Source: Bacteroidota bacterium
GTDB lineage: Bacteria > Bacteroidota > Bacteroidia > Chitinophagales > Chitinophagaceae
Direction: 5' to 3'
Assembly (NCBI GenBank): GCA_018266575.1
Contig: JAFEAE010000022.1
Coordinates: 116,184 to 180,183 of the forward strand
DNA length: 64,000 bases
Made by a program: the position numbers and the translations under genes. Position 1 is the stretch's first letter. Every line of letters begins with the position of its first letter. Positions 1 to 9,648 of this stretch are shown one piece after another. Below the pieces are notes generated by a model, which worked only from the letters and a program-made list of their open reading frames with translations, ran no database searches and was not told where the DNA came from.

Positions 1-1
1 A

Positions 2-706
2 TATAAACTGAAACTGATCGAAGATGCTGCATGCGCTGTTGGGTCTACCTACAAAGGAAAAAAGATCGGCAGCCACTCTGAGTTGGTATGTTTTTCATTA
101 CATCCAAGAAAAGTAATTTCCACCGGTGATGGCGGTTTTATTACCACCAACCGCGAAGATTATTATCAACGAATGAAATTGCTCAGGCAACATGGTATGT
201 CTGTGAACGACCGCGTTCGCCACGAATCTTCTAAAGTGATTTTTGAAGACCATATTGAAGTGGGATATAATTACCGCATGACAGACATACAAGCTGCAGT
301 TGGTATAAAGCAATTGGCAAAATTAGATTGGATCATACAGGAAAGAAGAAAGATTGCATTGCGTTATAACGATATGTTTAAAGATATCGATTGCATTCGT
401 TTACCAATAGAGAAAGAAGGCTACTTCAGCAATTATCAATCGTATAGTATTTATTTAAAAGAAAACTGCCCTGTAAGCCGCAATGAACTGATGCAAAAAA
501 TGCTTGATGCGGGTGTTTCTACAAGAAGAGGCATTATGACATCACATCGCGAAACAGCCTATAAAAATGAATGTGCAGGGCTTTCGTTGCCTGCATCGGA
601 AAATGCCTCTGACAACAGCATCATTCTTCCTCTTTACATACCGATGACCGAAAAAGATATTCAGACAGTGATCGATGTTTTCAGATCAAATATTCTTCCC
701 AAATAA
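2..706 (+). CDS. DegT/DnrJ/EryC1/StrS family sugar aminotransferase, C-terminal part
   Basis: PLP-dependent aminotransferase of the DegT/DnrJ/EryC1/StrS family, which makes amino sugars on nucleotide-linked hexoses for surface polysaccharide or glycan synthesis. The frame is open to the left edge, so the N-terminus is missing. The visible part begins with EDAACAVGS, then FSLHPRKVISTGDGG, whose lysine is the expected Schiff-base residue, and continues through the family C-terminal domain (GYNYRMTDIQAAVG, then LPLYIPMT near the end). The TTG at 83 is internal, not a start. The sugar substrate cannot be told from this fragment. A strong hairpin terminator follows directly. Confidence 0.9.
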   Translation, partial: YKLKLIEDAACAVGSTYKGKKIGSHSELVCFSLHPRKVISTGDGGFITTNREDYYQRMKLLRQHGMSVNDRVRHESSKVIFEDHIEVGYNYRMTDIQAAVGIKQLAKLDWIIQERRKIALRYNDMFKDIDCIRLPIEKEGYFSNYQSYSIYLKENCPVSRNELMQKMLDAGVSTRRGIMTSHRETAYKNECAGLSLPASENASDNSIILPLYIPMTEKDIQTVIDVFRSNILPK

Positions 707-708
707 AA

Positions 709-741
709 AAAGGTTGGCAATTTTAGTTTGCCAACCTTTTA
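709..741. terminator. Bidirectional intrinsic terminator
   Basis: An 11-bp perfect stem (AAGGTTGGCAA / TTGCCAACCTT, loop TTTTAGT-like) is preceded by a run of A and followed by TTTT. It lies between the convergent aminotransferase and the large T9SS protein and can serve both strands. Confidence 0.8.
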
Positions 742-772
742 AGTAACTATTCTTTTTAGTTGTTCTTGGTTG

Positions 773-3700
773 CTATTTGATAACCATCTTTCTTACAGCA
801 GAGCCATCTTCAGCATCCAGCTTGTAATAATACAATCCGCTACTGAGTGATTGCTGCTGGAAGTTAATGATGTGGCTGCCTTGCTCTGTATATCCATCAA
901 CAAGCACTTTTATTTGCCTGCCGTTCGCATCAAATAAAGTCAATCGTACATTCTGCGCCCTTGGCAAATCAAATTTGATGGTTGTGTTCTGAACATAAGG
1001 GTTCGGGTAGTTTTGATACAACACCAATTGTCCGTCACTTGTTATGCGTGCAGTCACTACATTGGAGTAAACAAAGTTAGAATCATAATCAACTTGTTTA
1101 AGCCTGTAGTAATACAATGCAGGATCAAGATTGTTATCATCGTATTTATAATTCAAAGTGGTGTTGCTTTGCCCTGCACCATTTACAAAACCAATCGGCG
1201 ACCAATTAAATCCGTCGGTGCTGCGCTGAATTTCGAAGCCTTTGTTGTTCTGTTCCATTTCTGTTTGCCATGTCAGTTGCACATTATCACCGCCTTCAAC
1301 AGTTGCTTTTAAGTTCACCAATGTTACAGGCAATGCGCTTGAATAGATCGCTGTATAACTGTTGGTACTTGCCGGGAAGAACGCATAATCCAAACCTTTA
1401 ATAGTTTGTACCGTATAGCTGATTGAAGAACCATTTTGATTAACCTGTGTCAAGCTTCCACTGGCAGACTTCACAGGAACCATTGCCTGCAGGTTATGTG
1501 CAGTAGTTGTGATAGTGAAATCCAGATGATTGTTACTCCATGTCATCGGCCCGAATACCGTATTATTTCGGTTATCTATCCACGTTAGCATCTGTTTGGC
1601 TGATACAACAGGTATTCCATAACTCTGTGCAGAGGCGATGATCTCATCTGAACCGACATGAATTGCAGTATCTGTATGCATATTCATAGTAAATATTCCA
1701 TAGTAACCCGGTGAACCTGTAGCATTACTGAGCAATGTGTTGATAGCATTCGGGATATCCAATTGAGACTCGTCAGGAATTTGTGTTGGTGCCTGGTAAC
1801 AATCAATCAACGTTCCGTCGATTGCTGCAAAGCGCATTGGCATACCTGAGCCTGTAAATAAACCCGGCCTGTTTTGTATCCATGCTCCTGGCCAGTAATA
1901 ATAATTCACATCGAAACGGATACCGTGGTTGAATTCAATAGAAGGATGCGAGGACCAATCCGTCCATGGCATACAGTGTGTCCTGTTAGTAACCGGTGCT
2001 GTTGCACTTGGCCAGTTTGACTGGAATATAGAAAGCTGTGTGGAGAAGACATTGTCTAATGAAGCAGGAGTATAATCTGTACAGCCGTTGTAGGGGTGAA
2101 GGCCGATTTCAAATCCTTGCGATTGGAAGGAATTAACATCATCATCAGAAATTGGCGTAGCCGTGTAAATATAAGAAGTACCTCTTACAGCTTTCCAGTC
2201 TGCTACATCCTGAGCAGTGTTCGGCCCTAAGGTAAGATACTCGTTAAACCTTCCTACCGTATTACCTGTAGCATGGTCGTCTCCCGTCATTACTACAGCA
2301 GCTTTCAATCCACTCGGCAAGAACCACAAGTGTGGCATTGGTTTGCGATGTAAGTTATTGCTCAGGATAATGTTTGACAACAAATGCTGTTGCTCATCTG
2401 CCTGGGGAATTTGTATTTTATTAAAGTCAACATAATTTGGATAGAAAAGATCATCTGAGCGGATCGGACCGGTTTGCCCGTCACGGTTTGTTCCAACCCA
2501 AGCCGGGTTTCCTTGCCTTGTATATACTATCGATTTTGCAAGATCATAGGTAAATGCTACTGCTGAACCACCATTACTTCCAACACTTCTTGTTGTAATG
2601 GCCGGGAAAGCTGTTGCTGTTGCTGCATCTGAATACAATGTAGCAATGCTTGTTGTGCCACCTTGCAGCGTATATAAATCTGCTGTACCATGGAATTGTA
2701 TAGTTTGATTAACTATTCCTTTACCCGGGCCAGACCCTGTGCTCGCAAGCAAATACGCATCGGACAATGTATTACCTGTTGATGTTATTCCAAGTAATGA
2801 CGCTAATGCAGGATCCGGGCGAAGTGCAATTAATGTACCACCTGCATTAACCCAATTGGTCAATGTAGTAACATCTGTACCACTCAATGAAAATTGTCCG
2901 AGTACAATAACATCATAATTATTCAATAACGAAGTATTGGCCTCAACTTCCGTAATATCCATGGCTTCAAATCCATTATACCCTTCTGCCCTTAATATTT
3001 CAACCGGGTACCGGCTGAATGGATTTGTAGAAGAACTGATTACCAAAATTGGTCCGCCACCACCTTCATCTGGTGGTGTAGCCGGTGCCGCTGTAGTAGT
3101 AAACGACCATGTATAGTCGGATGCCAAAGCATTTCCGTAGGTATCTTTAATACCAGAGCTACCTCCTTTTAATGTGGCAGTATATACTGTGGAATATAAA
3201 AGAGCTCCTGTTGGTATAAATGTAGCAGTTTGTGTTGAAGAAGAATAAGACACTGTACCTGCTATTGCATTATTAGAAGCATCTTTAACTGTGAATGTAG
3301 ATGATGTTACTGTTGTTGCATCAAGATTTTCACTAAAAGTTCCTGATATATAAGTTGTCACGCTTGCACTTGTAGATGCATTTGCCGGAGATACCAATGA
3401 AACAGTAGGAGGTGTAGTACCTGATGAAGCGGATAGCTTTACATCCACCCAATAATTTGCTGCATTATAGGTTTGATTAGGAGCCGTAGTAACAGAAGAT
3501 GTATATAAGTAAACACCATTCGGTCCTGCAAGGTCACCTGTTGCAATGGCGGTGAGCGGGCCGTTTGTAACGGGGTTTTGCAGTCCTGCATCAGTTGCAC
3601 TATAATATCCGGTTGAGCTGAAATAAGAAGCCAGATATGCTTTGTCTGCAGAAATTGATATCGGAGTTGTCAAAGCAACTTCAACCCAGCCTGCAGTTGT

Positions 3701-5875
3701 TGGTAAAGCAGCCAATGTTCCTGAGGAAAGCAATGCGCTGGTATTTGTGGTACTGTCGTAGCTCCATAATTGAACAGTATTAAGAGTATTATCCTTTAAG
3801 GTTTTGTAGAACCTTACTGCAGTAATTGTTCCTGCAACAGAAGAACGGAATTTAACACCTAATAAAATGCCACTGCCATCATTTAAGCTGGTATCGCTGG
3901 GATCTGGCACCTGTGTTGGAATAAATATTGTACATGGGCAATTAACTGCACCCGGATTAACGACTGTTACAGAAACAGTGTTTGCTGAGCCTTCACTGCC
4001 TCCGGGTGTTTCCATATTTCCTGAATCATCAAACCCGCGGCTTTTAATTGTAACTGCACCTAATGTAGTTGGTGTCCATGAAAAAGTCCAGTTGGCTGTT
4101 CCTGTAGCCACCTGCCATGTCGTTCCCCCGTCAACTGAAACTTCAACGCCTGCAACAACTCCGCCACCTGCGTCAGTAGCTGTACCGGATATTGTTATAG
4201 GAGTCCCCTGTGCTAACTGCGCACCATTTGCCGGGGATGTAATTACTGAAGTAGGTGCTGTAGCATCTGTAGATGCAGTAGCTGCAACCATACCGCTCAT
4301 TAATGTAGCAGGTTGCACGCCCATATCTGCAAACAGGTTTATGGTAGCCTGCTGCATATTTACGTCGGCAGGATAAACGGTATTTGCCGGCAATTGATTA
4401 TAATCGTGATTTTGATCGAGGCCCCAGGCCCATTGAACTGTTCCGGCACCAAAAACCCATGAACCGCTTGGGTAGTATTTATACATCGCCAATTTGTGAA
4501 TATGGCCGTCATAAGATGTGCTGGACATAGTTATCCTTCCTGCAGGGTAAGAACTTACATATTGTTCCCAATCCCACTCATACCCTAAAGTTCCATTTTG
4601 AAGTGTTTGAGTTGCCCCACTTCCAAGATTTGCAACTGCAGTGTTTCGCCAAAAACGTATCGCTTTATATGTATCAGGAACAGTGATTGCACTTGTATTC
4701 CCATCCCAGCTAATTTGCCCTGATAATGCATTTTCCGGTTTGCATGCATCTGTTACTCCGGGATAATTGCAACCATCTCGCCATAAGCCTGTCCAGATCG
4801 TTGGATCATCGGGGTCACAAATACCTCCGCATGCATTTTCCTGCAGAGTCGGCAACGTTCCTTCTTTATAACATACCATTGTACGATATGGTGTATTTGA
4901 ACCATCTGTACTGTTTTCCCATCTTGTTTTCCAATACACTTCATTGCCACTAAAGAAAGCAAGATGAACGCCTGCTGCCCGTGCCGCTTCAACTGAATTA
5001 CGTTGTTCAAGTGACCAATATTCATCATGCCCTACTGAAAGAAATACTTTATGATTTAAAATTTGGCTGCCGCTTCTTGCTACATCAACATTTGTTGTGT
5101 AGCTCATATCATATCCGTTCTGTTCAAGAAAACGGATCATCGGGTATTCCGCATTCATGAACCAGTCTTCCTGTGCCCCGCCCCCACCATTACCACCCCT
5201 TGTAATAAAAGGGCGATTATAACTTACTTTGTATGCGTGATTATGAGGGAACCCTGCACCAAGGTACAGGCTCGTTCCACCATATCCATTATATGCCTGC
5301 CAGGTTGCATCTGAGGTTTGAAAAAACATTGCAGAAGTACTTGCATCATCTCTCACAATAAATGGGATGTGGCTGGTTCCGCCGCCGCCTGCTGCAGACC
5401 TTGTAAGTTTTGCTATATACAAACCTGAAACAGCAGTTGATGGCACGGCCCATGATGCAGTCACCGTCCAGTTACCACAATCGGTAAGACCAGTAGTACC
5501 ATCATAGCCGCATGCATTTTGCGCTATCCCGGTAAAATTTCCCAGGTCAACAATTTGCCTGGCGCCATTCCCCTGGTAATACCCTAAACGATATATCGTG
5601 ATATCGAAAGTTTTATCAGTACCGGTATTGACATCTATTTTGAAACTTATCGTGCCTCCCTTATTCACGCTGATATCCGTAGCAAAGCCCTGAATAGAAA
5701 GATCACCCTGATCTTTGGTAGGAATATCCCAAACAGATGCGGGCGTACCCGTATTTTGGTTTTCAGTTACGATTGCATTTTGTGCAAATGAAAGGGTAAC
5801 ACAACAAATTACGCAAGCGAGCAAAAGAAAAAACTTTTTTGCTACACTAGAATAAGGCGTAGAAATAGTGTACAT
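773..5875 (-). CDS. Giant secreted multidomain protein (DMFase-like, DUF4082, Big_5, deacetylase-like) with T9SS sorting domain
   Basis: A 1700-residue exported protein. Residues 1-31 form a signal peptide ending near LSFAQ. About 35-540 resemble the N,N-dimethylformamidase large-subunit fold found in secreted proteins (SVGHDEYWSLEQR, AFFSGNEVYWKTRW). An Ig-like domain follows (about 545-640), then DUF4082 (about 650-810), a Big_5/SbsA-type Ig domain (about 820-920), a flavodoxin/amidotransferase-like segment (about 930-1080), and a polysaccharide-deacetylase-like region starting with VVMTGDDHATGN. The end is an FN3-like domain (LPVTLVNLKA, QNNKGFEIQRS) and, from about 1617, a type A T9SS sorting domain (YQNYPNPY, GLYYYKL, KMVIK). 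It should be exported by Sec, then moved by T9SS to the surface or medium. The enzyme activity is unknown; domain names are by pattern recognition. Confidence 0.85.
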   Translation of the reverse strand: MYTISTPYSSVAKKFFLLLACVICCVTLSFAQNAIVTENQNTGTPASVWDIPTKDQGDLSIQGFATDISVNKGGTISFKIDVNTGTDKTFDITIYRLGYYQGNGARQIVDLGNFTGIAQNACGYDGTTGLTDCGNWTVTASWAVPSTAVSGLYIAKLTRSAAGGGGTSHIPFIVRDDASTSAMFFQTSDATWQAYNGYGGTSLYLGAGFPHNHAYKVSYNRPFITRGGNGGGGAQEDWFMNAEYPMIRFLEQNGYDMSYTTNVDVARSGSQILNHKVFLSVGHDEYWSLEQRNSVEAARAAGVHLAFFSGNEVYWKTRWENSTDGSNTPYRTMVCYKEGTLPTLQENACGGICDPDDPTIWTGLWRDGCNYPGVTDACKPENALSGQISWDGNTSAITVPDTYKAIRFWRNTAVANLGSGATQTLQNGTLGYEWDWEQYVSSYPAGRITMSSTSYDGHIHKLAMYKYYPSGSWVFGAGTVQWAWGLDQNHDYNQLPANTVYPADVNMQQATINLFADMGVQPATLMSGMVAATASTDATAPTSVITSPANGAQLAQGTPITISGTATDAGGGVVAGVEVSVDGGTTWQVATGTANWTFSWTPTTLGAVTIKSRGFDDSGNMETPGGSEGSANTVSVTVVNPGAVNCPCTIFIPTQVPDPSDTSLNDGSGILLGVKFRSSVAGTITAVRFYKTLKDNTLNTVQLWSYDSTTNTSALLSSGTLAALPTTAGWVEVALTTPISISADKAYLASYFSSTGYYSATDAGLQNPVTNGPLTAIATGDLAGPNGVYLYTSSVTTAPNQTYNAANYWVDVKLSASSGTTPPTVSLVSPANASTSASVTTYISGTFSENLDATTVTSSTFTVKDASNNAIAGTVSYSSSTQTATFIPTGALLYSTVYTATLKGGSSGIKDTYGNALASDYTWSFTTTAAPATPPDEGGGGPILVISSSTNPFSRYPVEILRAEGYNGFEAMDITEVEANTSLLNNYDVIVLGQFSLSGTDVTTLTNWVNAGGTLIALRPDPALASLLGITSTGNTLSDAYLLASTGSGPGKGIVNQTIQFHGTADLYTLQGGTTSIATLYSDAATATAFPAITTRSVGSNGGSAVAFTYDLAKSIVYTRQGNPAWVGTNRDGQTGPIRSDDLFYPNYVDFNKIQIPQADEQQHLLSNIILSNNLHRKPMPHLWFLPSGLKAAVVMTGDDHATGNTVGRFNEYLTLGPNTAQDVADWKAVRGTSYIYTATPISDDDVNSFQSQGFEIGLHPYNGCTDYTPASLDNVFSTQLSIFQSNWPSATAPVTNRTHCMPWTDWSSHPSIEFNHGIRFDVNYYYWPGAWIQNRPGLFTGSGMPMRFAAIDGTLIDCYQAPTQIPDESQLDIPNAINTLLSNATGSPGYYGIFTMNMHTDTAIHVGSDEIIASAQSYGIPVVSAKQMLTWIDNRNNTVFGPMTWSNNHLDFTITTTAHNLQAMVPVKSASGSLTQVNQNGSSISYTVQTIKGLDYAFFPASTNSYTAIYSSALPVTLVNLKATVEGGDNVQLTWQTEMEQNNKGFEIQRSTDGFNWSPIGFVNGAGQSNTTLNYKYDDNNLDPALYYYRLKQVDYDSNFVYSNVVTARITSDGQLVLYQNYPNPYVQNTTIKFDLPRAQNVRLTLFDANGRQIKVLVDGYTEQGSHIINFQQQSLSSGLYYYKLDAEDGSAVRKMVIK

Positions 5876-6149
5876 AGTAGTAAGAATTGCTTCAGTTTTA
5901 AAAAATTATGACATAGGGGATATTGTCCAATTGATTTTTGGAGAGGATCTGGACTACTACTAAAAGTAAATTGTGGATTAATCTAGAGGAGATTGGGCTA
6001 CGAGAACCTTGACAGGAGTTTTATCAAGTTCTTTCAACGGAGCTAAAATAGTTACAATTTCTTATAATGTTAAATTTTTAATAGAGTTTCTTACGTATTT
6101 TTTATTAACAAACACATCATGAAAGAAAATTGCCTGTTTATAATTTTTT

Positions 6150-6506
6150 TTATTTATCCATTTTCCTGAGTCTCAGGAAAGTAAGGATAGAACCTAACTG
6201 ATCCGGGCTGAGTTTGCGTGCTACTGAATGATTCCTGGGGTCTCCTTTAATATACATGGCATTATAGCCATCAATTTGTGTTTTGGTAAAATTCGGGATG
6301 TTCTCCTTACCATCTTTATAAATTCCATGGCACTCCGCACAGTTAATTTTAAAAAGCACTTTTCCTTTTTCAAAGGCTTCGATGGCTTTTTCACGCTGTT
6401 CTTTTACATAATGTGGAGGAATTTCATATTCTACTTTTTTCTTAGCTGCACATTGTGCAAGAAAAATACAAAAGGCAATTTCAAGTATGATCAATAAATA
6501 TTTCAC
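6150..6506 (-). CDS. Small c-type cytochrome lipoprotein
   Basis: A 118-residue periplasmic lipoprotein with one haem c. The N-terminus is a lipoprotein signal (hydrophobic run, then LAQC with Cys at about 19). The haem-binding CAECH motif lies in the middle (INCAECHGIYKDG), and a possible methionine axial ligand is further on. The start is GTG. It lies 26 bp downstream of the di-haem peroxidase-like gene on the same strand, so the two are probably co-transcribed, and it may pass electrons to or from that protein. The family is otherwise generic. Confidence 0.8.
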   Translation of the reverse strand: MKYLLIILEIAFCIFLAQCAAKKKVEYEIPPHYVKEQREKAIEAFEKGKVLFKINCAECHGIYKDGKENIPNFTKTQIDGYNAMYIKGDPRNHSVARKLSPDQLGSILTFLRLRKMDK

Positions 6507-6532
6507 CTGAAAAATTTTTATCGCAACATTTT

Positions 6533-8449
6533 TTAATATGTACCGCCTACCTTGCGATGATTTAATTTATCATTATGTGATAATGGTAGTTGTGCCGGCG
6601 GTTCTTCAAAAATAATCTTTTCATTTAACGAGTGAATAAAAGCCATTAACTCGCGGATTTCTTCTTTATCCAGTTTTAACGAATCGGAGGAGAGCGTTTG
6701 ATTATCTACAATTAATTTTTTTCCGACGCCTCCGCCTGCATTATAAAAATCCATCACTTCATCTAATGTATTGAAAACACCATTATGCATATATGGTTTG
6801 GTGAACTCCGCATTTCTGATAGATCCTGTGCGAAACGCATGCCATGTTTCTTTTGCCGGATTGATATCGAACCTGCCACTATCCGGACTGATATTTTTAT
6901 ATGCCAGGTCTTCAGGCACACCAAGCACTTCAAATTCCGAATTCACAAAAGGAGGCTTTACCCCGTTAAAATGAGGAACAAAATGGCAAGTGCCGCACTG
7001 AGCTTTCCCCATAAACAAGTTAAACCCTTTTTTGGCATCATTGTTTATAGGCATGTTTTTATTCATCGCATCGTCAAAAGGCGAATAATAATCACTAAAG
7101 CCGCCATAGTAAAAAGTGATAGCGGAAATAATATGATCAAATGAAATCTTTTTTTCTTCCGGTGTTAGTTTGAGAAATTTTTTAAACGCATCTTTATATT
7201 CATCACAACTCAACACTTTTTCAAGCACCTCTTTTTCACTACAATTCATTTCTTTTGGATTACTAATCACGCCTCTCGCCTGATCTTGAAGTGATGTGTG
7301 TTTCCCATCAAGCATTAACAAGTGATTGTAAATAACATTTATTAAAGTGGGCACATTTCGCGGAAGACGTTTTTGCCCATTGAACTGCAAACTGGTTTGC
7401 ACGGTTGTATCTGTAAAATATTGGGAAGGTTTATGGCAGGAGGCACAACTTCGGCTATTGTTGCCCGATAGTATAGGGTCATAGAAAAGCAGCTTGCCAA
7501 TGTGCTTTATTTCATTTAATGTATTTTCATCCTCAACAAGTGAATAAACTCCTTTTGTATTTTGCGCTGCATACAATGATTTGCCAAAAATAGAATAGCA
7601 ATCGTTGTTTAAAGTGTAATCATTAAAGTTTTTGGACACAACAGCATATTGATTTATCAGCCGCTGGTTTTCTGAAAATAATGGATTGATATAATCTTTG
7701 ATAAATGTAAAATGATCAAATGCAGTAAAATCATCCGGCTGTGTGTTTACAAAAGCAATCAGCTTGTCGTATAAATCAAGATAATTTTTTGATAATGATG
7801 TTGAAGAAAAACCTGTATTAAATGCAGTGTATATTTTCCTCACTTCCGGAAGCATTGCCTTTAATTCAGGAACAATATTATTATTTCCCGGGCATTCAAA
7901 ACCGGTGGTGTAGATCGATGAAAGGTTTAATAAATAAAGGCGGTTACAAAGAAAAAAATGATGATATGTATCCAATTGGTCCGTGATAGAATCTGCCTGG
8001 AAAATATTTACGGCATCTATTGCATGCTGAATCAATATATGCAACGAATCCTTGTTGATGTTATCCCGGTTAAGATAAATTTCTGCAAGGCTTAATCCTG
8101 CACCCTCGCGCCGGTATGGCTTTTCAAATTTCTCAAAAACTTCCGTTTCCCATTCTACCGGAAGCGGCCCGTTGATCTTCATGTAACCAACAGGTTCAAA
8201 ATAGCGCAACCAAAAATCAATCGACTTTAATTTCAATCTTGAAAGCCCGATCTCTTTTTTTAATTCATCAATTCCGGTTTTCGTTGAAATATCTGAAACA
8301 TCGATTTTATGCATCAGTTCTCCGAGGCTATTTTTAAAATCTTTTACAGAGCTCAGGTATAAGAAAGTATATTCTTTCTGGTCCTTTATTTTGAAAGAGC
8401 ACAAAACACTGATCACAATAATTATGGTGAGTATTACACCTTTTTTCAC
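6533..8449 (-). CDS. Di-haem cytochrome c peroxidase / MauG family protein with long N-terminal extension
   Basis: A periplasmic di-haem protein of the bacterial cytochrome c peroxidase/MauG superfamily. Two CXXCH motifs are present (CASCH and CGTCH) in the C-terminal half, followed by the family landmark GSIRNAEFTKPYMHNGVF. The core occupies roughly the last 330 residues. About 300 residues in front are a mainly helical extension with a membrane or signal segment at the very start. I prefer the GTG at 8449 because it gives a clean KKG plus hydrophobic signal; the frame is open to another GTG at 8497. The neighbour downstream is a mono-haem lipoprotein, a likely redox partner. Peroxide reduction or oxidation of a protein substrate are both possible. 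Confidence 0.85.
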   Translation of the reverse strand: MKKGVILTIIIVISVLCSFKIKDQKEYTFLYLSSVKDFKNSLGELMHKIDVSDISTKTGIDELKKEIGLSRLKLKSIDFWLRYFEPVGYMKINGPLPVEWETEVFEKFEKPYRREGAGLSLAEIYLNRDNINKDSLHILIQHAIDAVNIFQADSITDQLDTYHHFFLCNRLYLLNLSSIYTTGFECPGNNNIVPELKAMLPEVRKIYTAFNTGFSSTSLSKNYLDLYDKLIAFVNTQPDDFTAFDHFTFIKDYINPLFSENQRLINQYAVVSKNFNDYTLNNDCYSIFGKSLYAAQNTKGVYSLVEDENTLNEIKHIGKLLFYDPILSGNNSRSCASCHKPSQYFTDTTVQTSLQFNGQKRLPRNVPTLINVIYNHLLMLDGKHTSLQDQARGVISNPKEMNCSEKEVLEKVLSCDEYKDAFKKFLKLTPEEKKISFDHIISAITFYYGGFSDYYSPFDDAMNKNMPINNDAKKGFNLFMGKAQCGTCHFVPHFNGVKPPFVNSEFEVLGVPEDLAYKNISPDSGRFDINPAKETWHAFRTGSIRNAEFTKPYMHNGVFNTLDEVMDFYNAGGGVGKKLIVDNQTLSSDSLKLDKEEIRELMAFIHSLNEKIIFEEPPAQLPLSHNDKLNHRKVGGTY

Positions 8450-8660
8450 ACTTATGGTTTTTAGACAAACTGGTTGCTTAAGGGAGTGGCAAAACACAAC
8501 TTTACTATTTTCATACTAACATTCAGGTTCTTAAGGCAGTGCGCACAAGATAGAAAATTATCTCGTTAATACGAAGCCCTTAAATTCCTAATACAAACGA
8601 AAAAAACGTTGATTTATGCAATAATAATTACCAATGACTGTAAAGCAGGTGTATTCATAA

Positions 8661-9593
8661 CTACATTTTTACCAGGTTGTTCAATGCACTTTCAATAGAA
8701 GGATATAAAAACTGGAAACCTGTTTTGCTGATTTTTTCTGCACTGACGTTCGCACTTTTTAAAACCTCGATGCTCATTTCGCCGAGCATGATTTTTAAAA
8801 CAAAAGCCGGCACATGTACAGGAATAAAATATTTTCCTTTCAGCTGTTTTGCCAATTCCAGCACCAATGTTTTGTTTGTTACAGGCTTCGGAGCAACAGC
8901 ATTGTACACTCCCTGCAATCTTTCGTTTTCTATAGCATCCATGTATAAGCGGCACATATCGTCTATGTGTATCCAGCTTATGATTTGTTTTCCGCTTCCT
9001 AAAATTGCGGCTATACCTGACCGTAAGGGTTTTAAAAATTCTTTCAAAGCACCACCATTTGCATCAAGCACAATCCCGGTCCGGAATATCACCAATCGTT
9101 TATGCATTGCCGTTACAGGGGCAATGCTTTCTTCCCACAAGCGGCATGTTTCTCCCAAAAATTCATTATCAGCAGGTTTTGTTTCTGTAAACGGTTTTGA
9201 AATCGTTTCCGGAGTATCTGCACCATACCATCCAATGGCAGATGCACTGATTATTGCTTTAATCTGGTTTGGGATTTCTTTAAGCGATTTCACAATTAAT
9301 GCAGCGCTTTGGGTGCGGCTTTCAACAATTTCTTTTTTTCGTTTTGTGCTCCATCTTTTTTCAGCAACCCCGGCGCCAGCAAGATGAACAATATAATCTG
9401 TTTTGTTAATTGCATTTTCATCGATAACCTGCTTTTCAATATCCCATATTGCATAATTTACATTCGGGAATGTTATTTTTTCCACACTGGTATTCCTGCT
9501 TAAAATAATCACCTCGTATCCTTTAGCAACAAGCATTTTTGTTAATGCTGTTCCTACCAATCCCGTTCCTCCAGTTATTGTTACAGTTGGCAT
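8661..9593 (-). CDS. TIGR01777 family NAD-dependent epimerase/dehydratase (SDR39U1/YfcH-like)
   Basis: An extended short-chain dehydrogenase/reductase of about 310 residues. The Rossmann dinucleotide motif is at the start (TVTITGGTGLVGTAL). The rest follows the TIGR01777/SDR39U1 pattern: YIVHLAGAGVAEKRW, SASAIGWYG in place of the usual YxxxK active-site region, SWIHIDDMCRL, and the C-terminal LGEMSIEVLKSANVS block. Start MPTVT is chosen because the family begins there; the frame stays open 21 bp further upstream. The substrate is unknown for the whole family. It is divergent from trmD with a 55-bp gap. Confidence 0.9.
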   Translation of the reverse strand: MPTVTITGGTGLVGTALTKMLVAKGYEVIILSRNTSVEKITFPNVNYAIWDIEKQVIDENAINKTDYIVHLAGAGVAEKRWSTKRKKEIVESRTQSAALIVKSLKEIPNQIKAIISASAIGWYGADTPETISKPFTETKPADNEFLGETCRLWEESIAPVTAMHKRLVIFRTGIVLDANGGALKEFLKPLRSGIAAILGSGKQIISWIHIDDMCRLYMDAIENERLQGVYNAVAPKPVTNKTLVLELAKQLKGKYFIPVHVPAFVLKIMLGEMSIEVLKSANVSAEKISKTGFQFLYPSIESALNNLVKM

Positions 9594-9636
9594 ATTGAAT
9601 AAATTATCGCACAAAATTAATTGTGTTGCACGATAC

Positions 9637-9644
9637 TATATTTG
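9637..9644 (+). promoter_or_regulatory. Candidate -7 promoter element (TATATTTG) before trmD
   Basis: Exact match to the Bacteroidota -7 consensus TAnnTTTG. It ends only 4 bp before the trmD start codon, so transcription from it would be nearly leaderless. No well-spaced -33 TTTG is visible, so this is tentative. Confidence 0.3.
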
Positions 9645-9648
9645 CAAC

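Noticed and set aside
3867..4376. 169-codon plus-strand frame inside the giant T9SS protein gene
   Set aside because: Ala/Pro/Val-rich shadow of Ig-like repeats on the opposite strand.
5876..6149. Searched for a small RNA or tRNA in the 274-bp gap
   Set aside because: No cloverleaf, terminator or frame found.
8677..9387. 236-codon plus-strand frame opposite the TIGR01777 gene
   Set aside because: Shadow of a well-supported SDR protein. The translation has no recognisable family.
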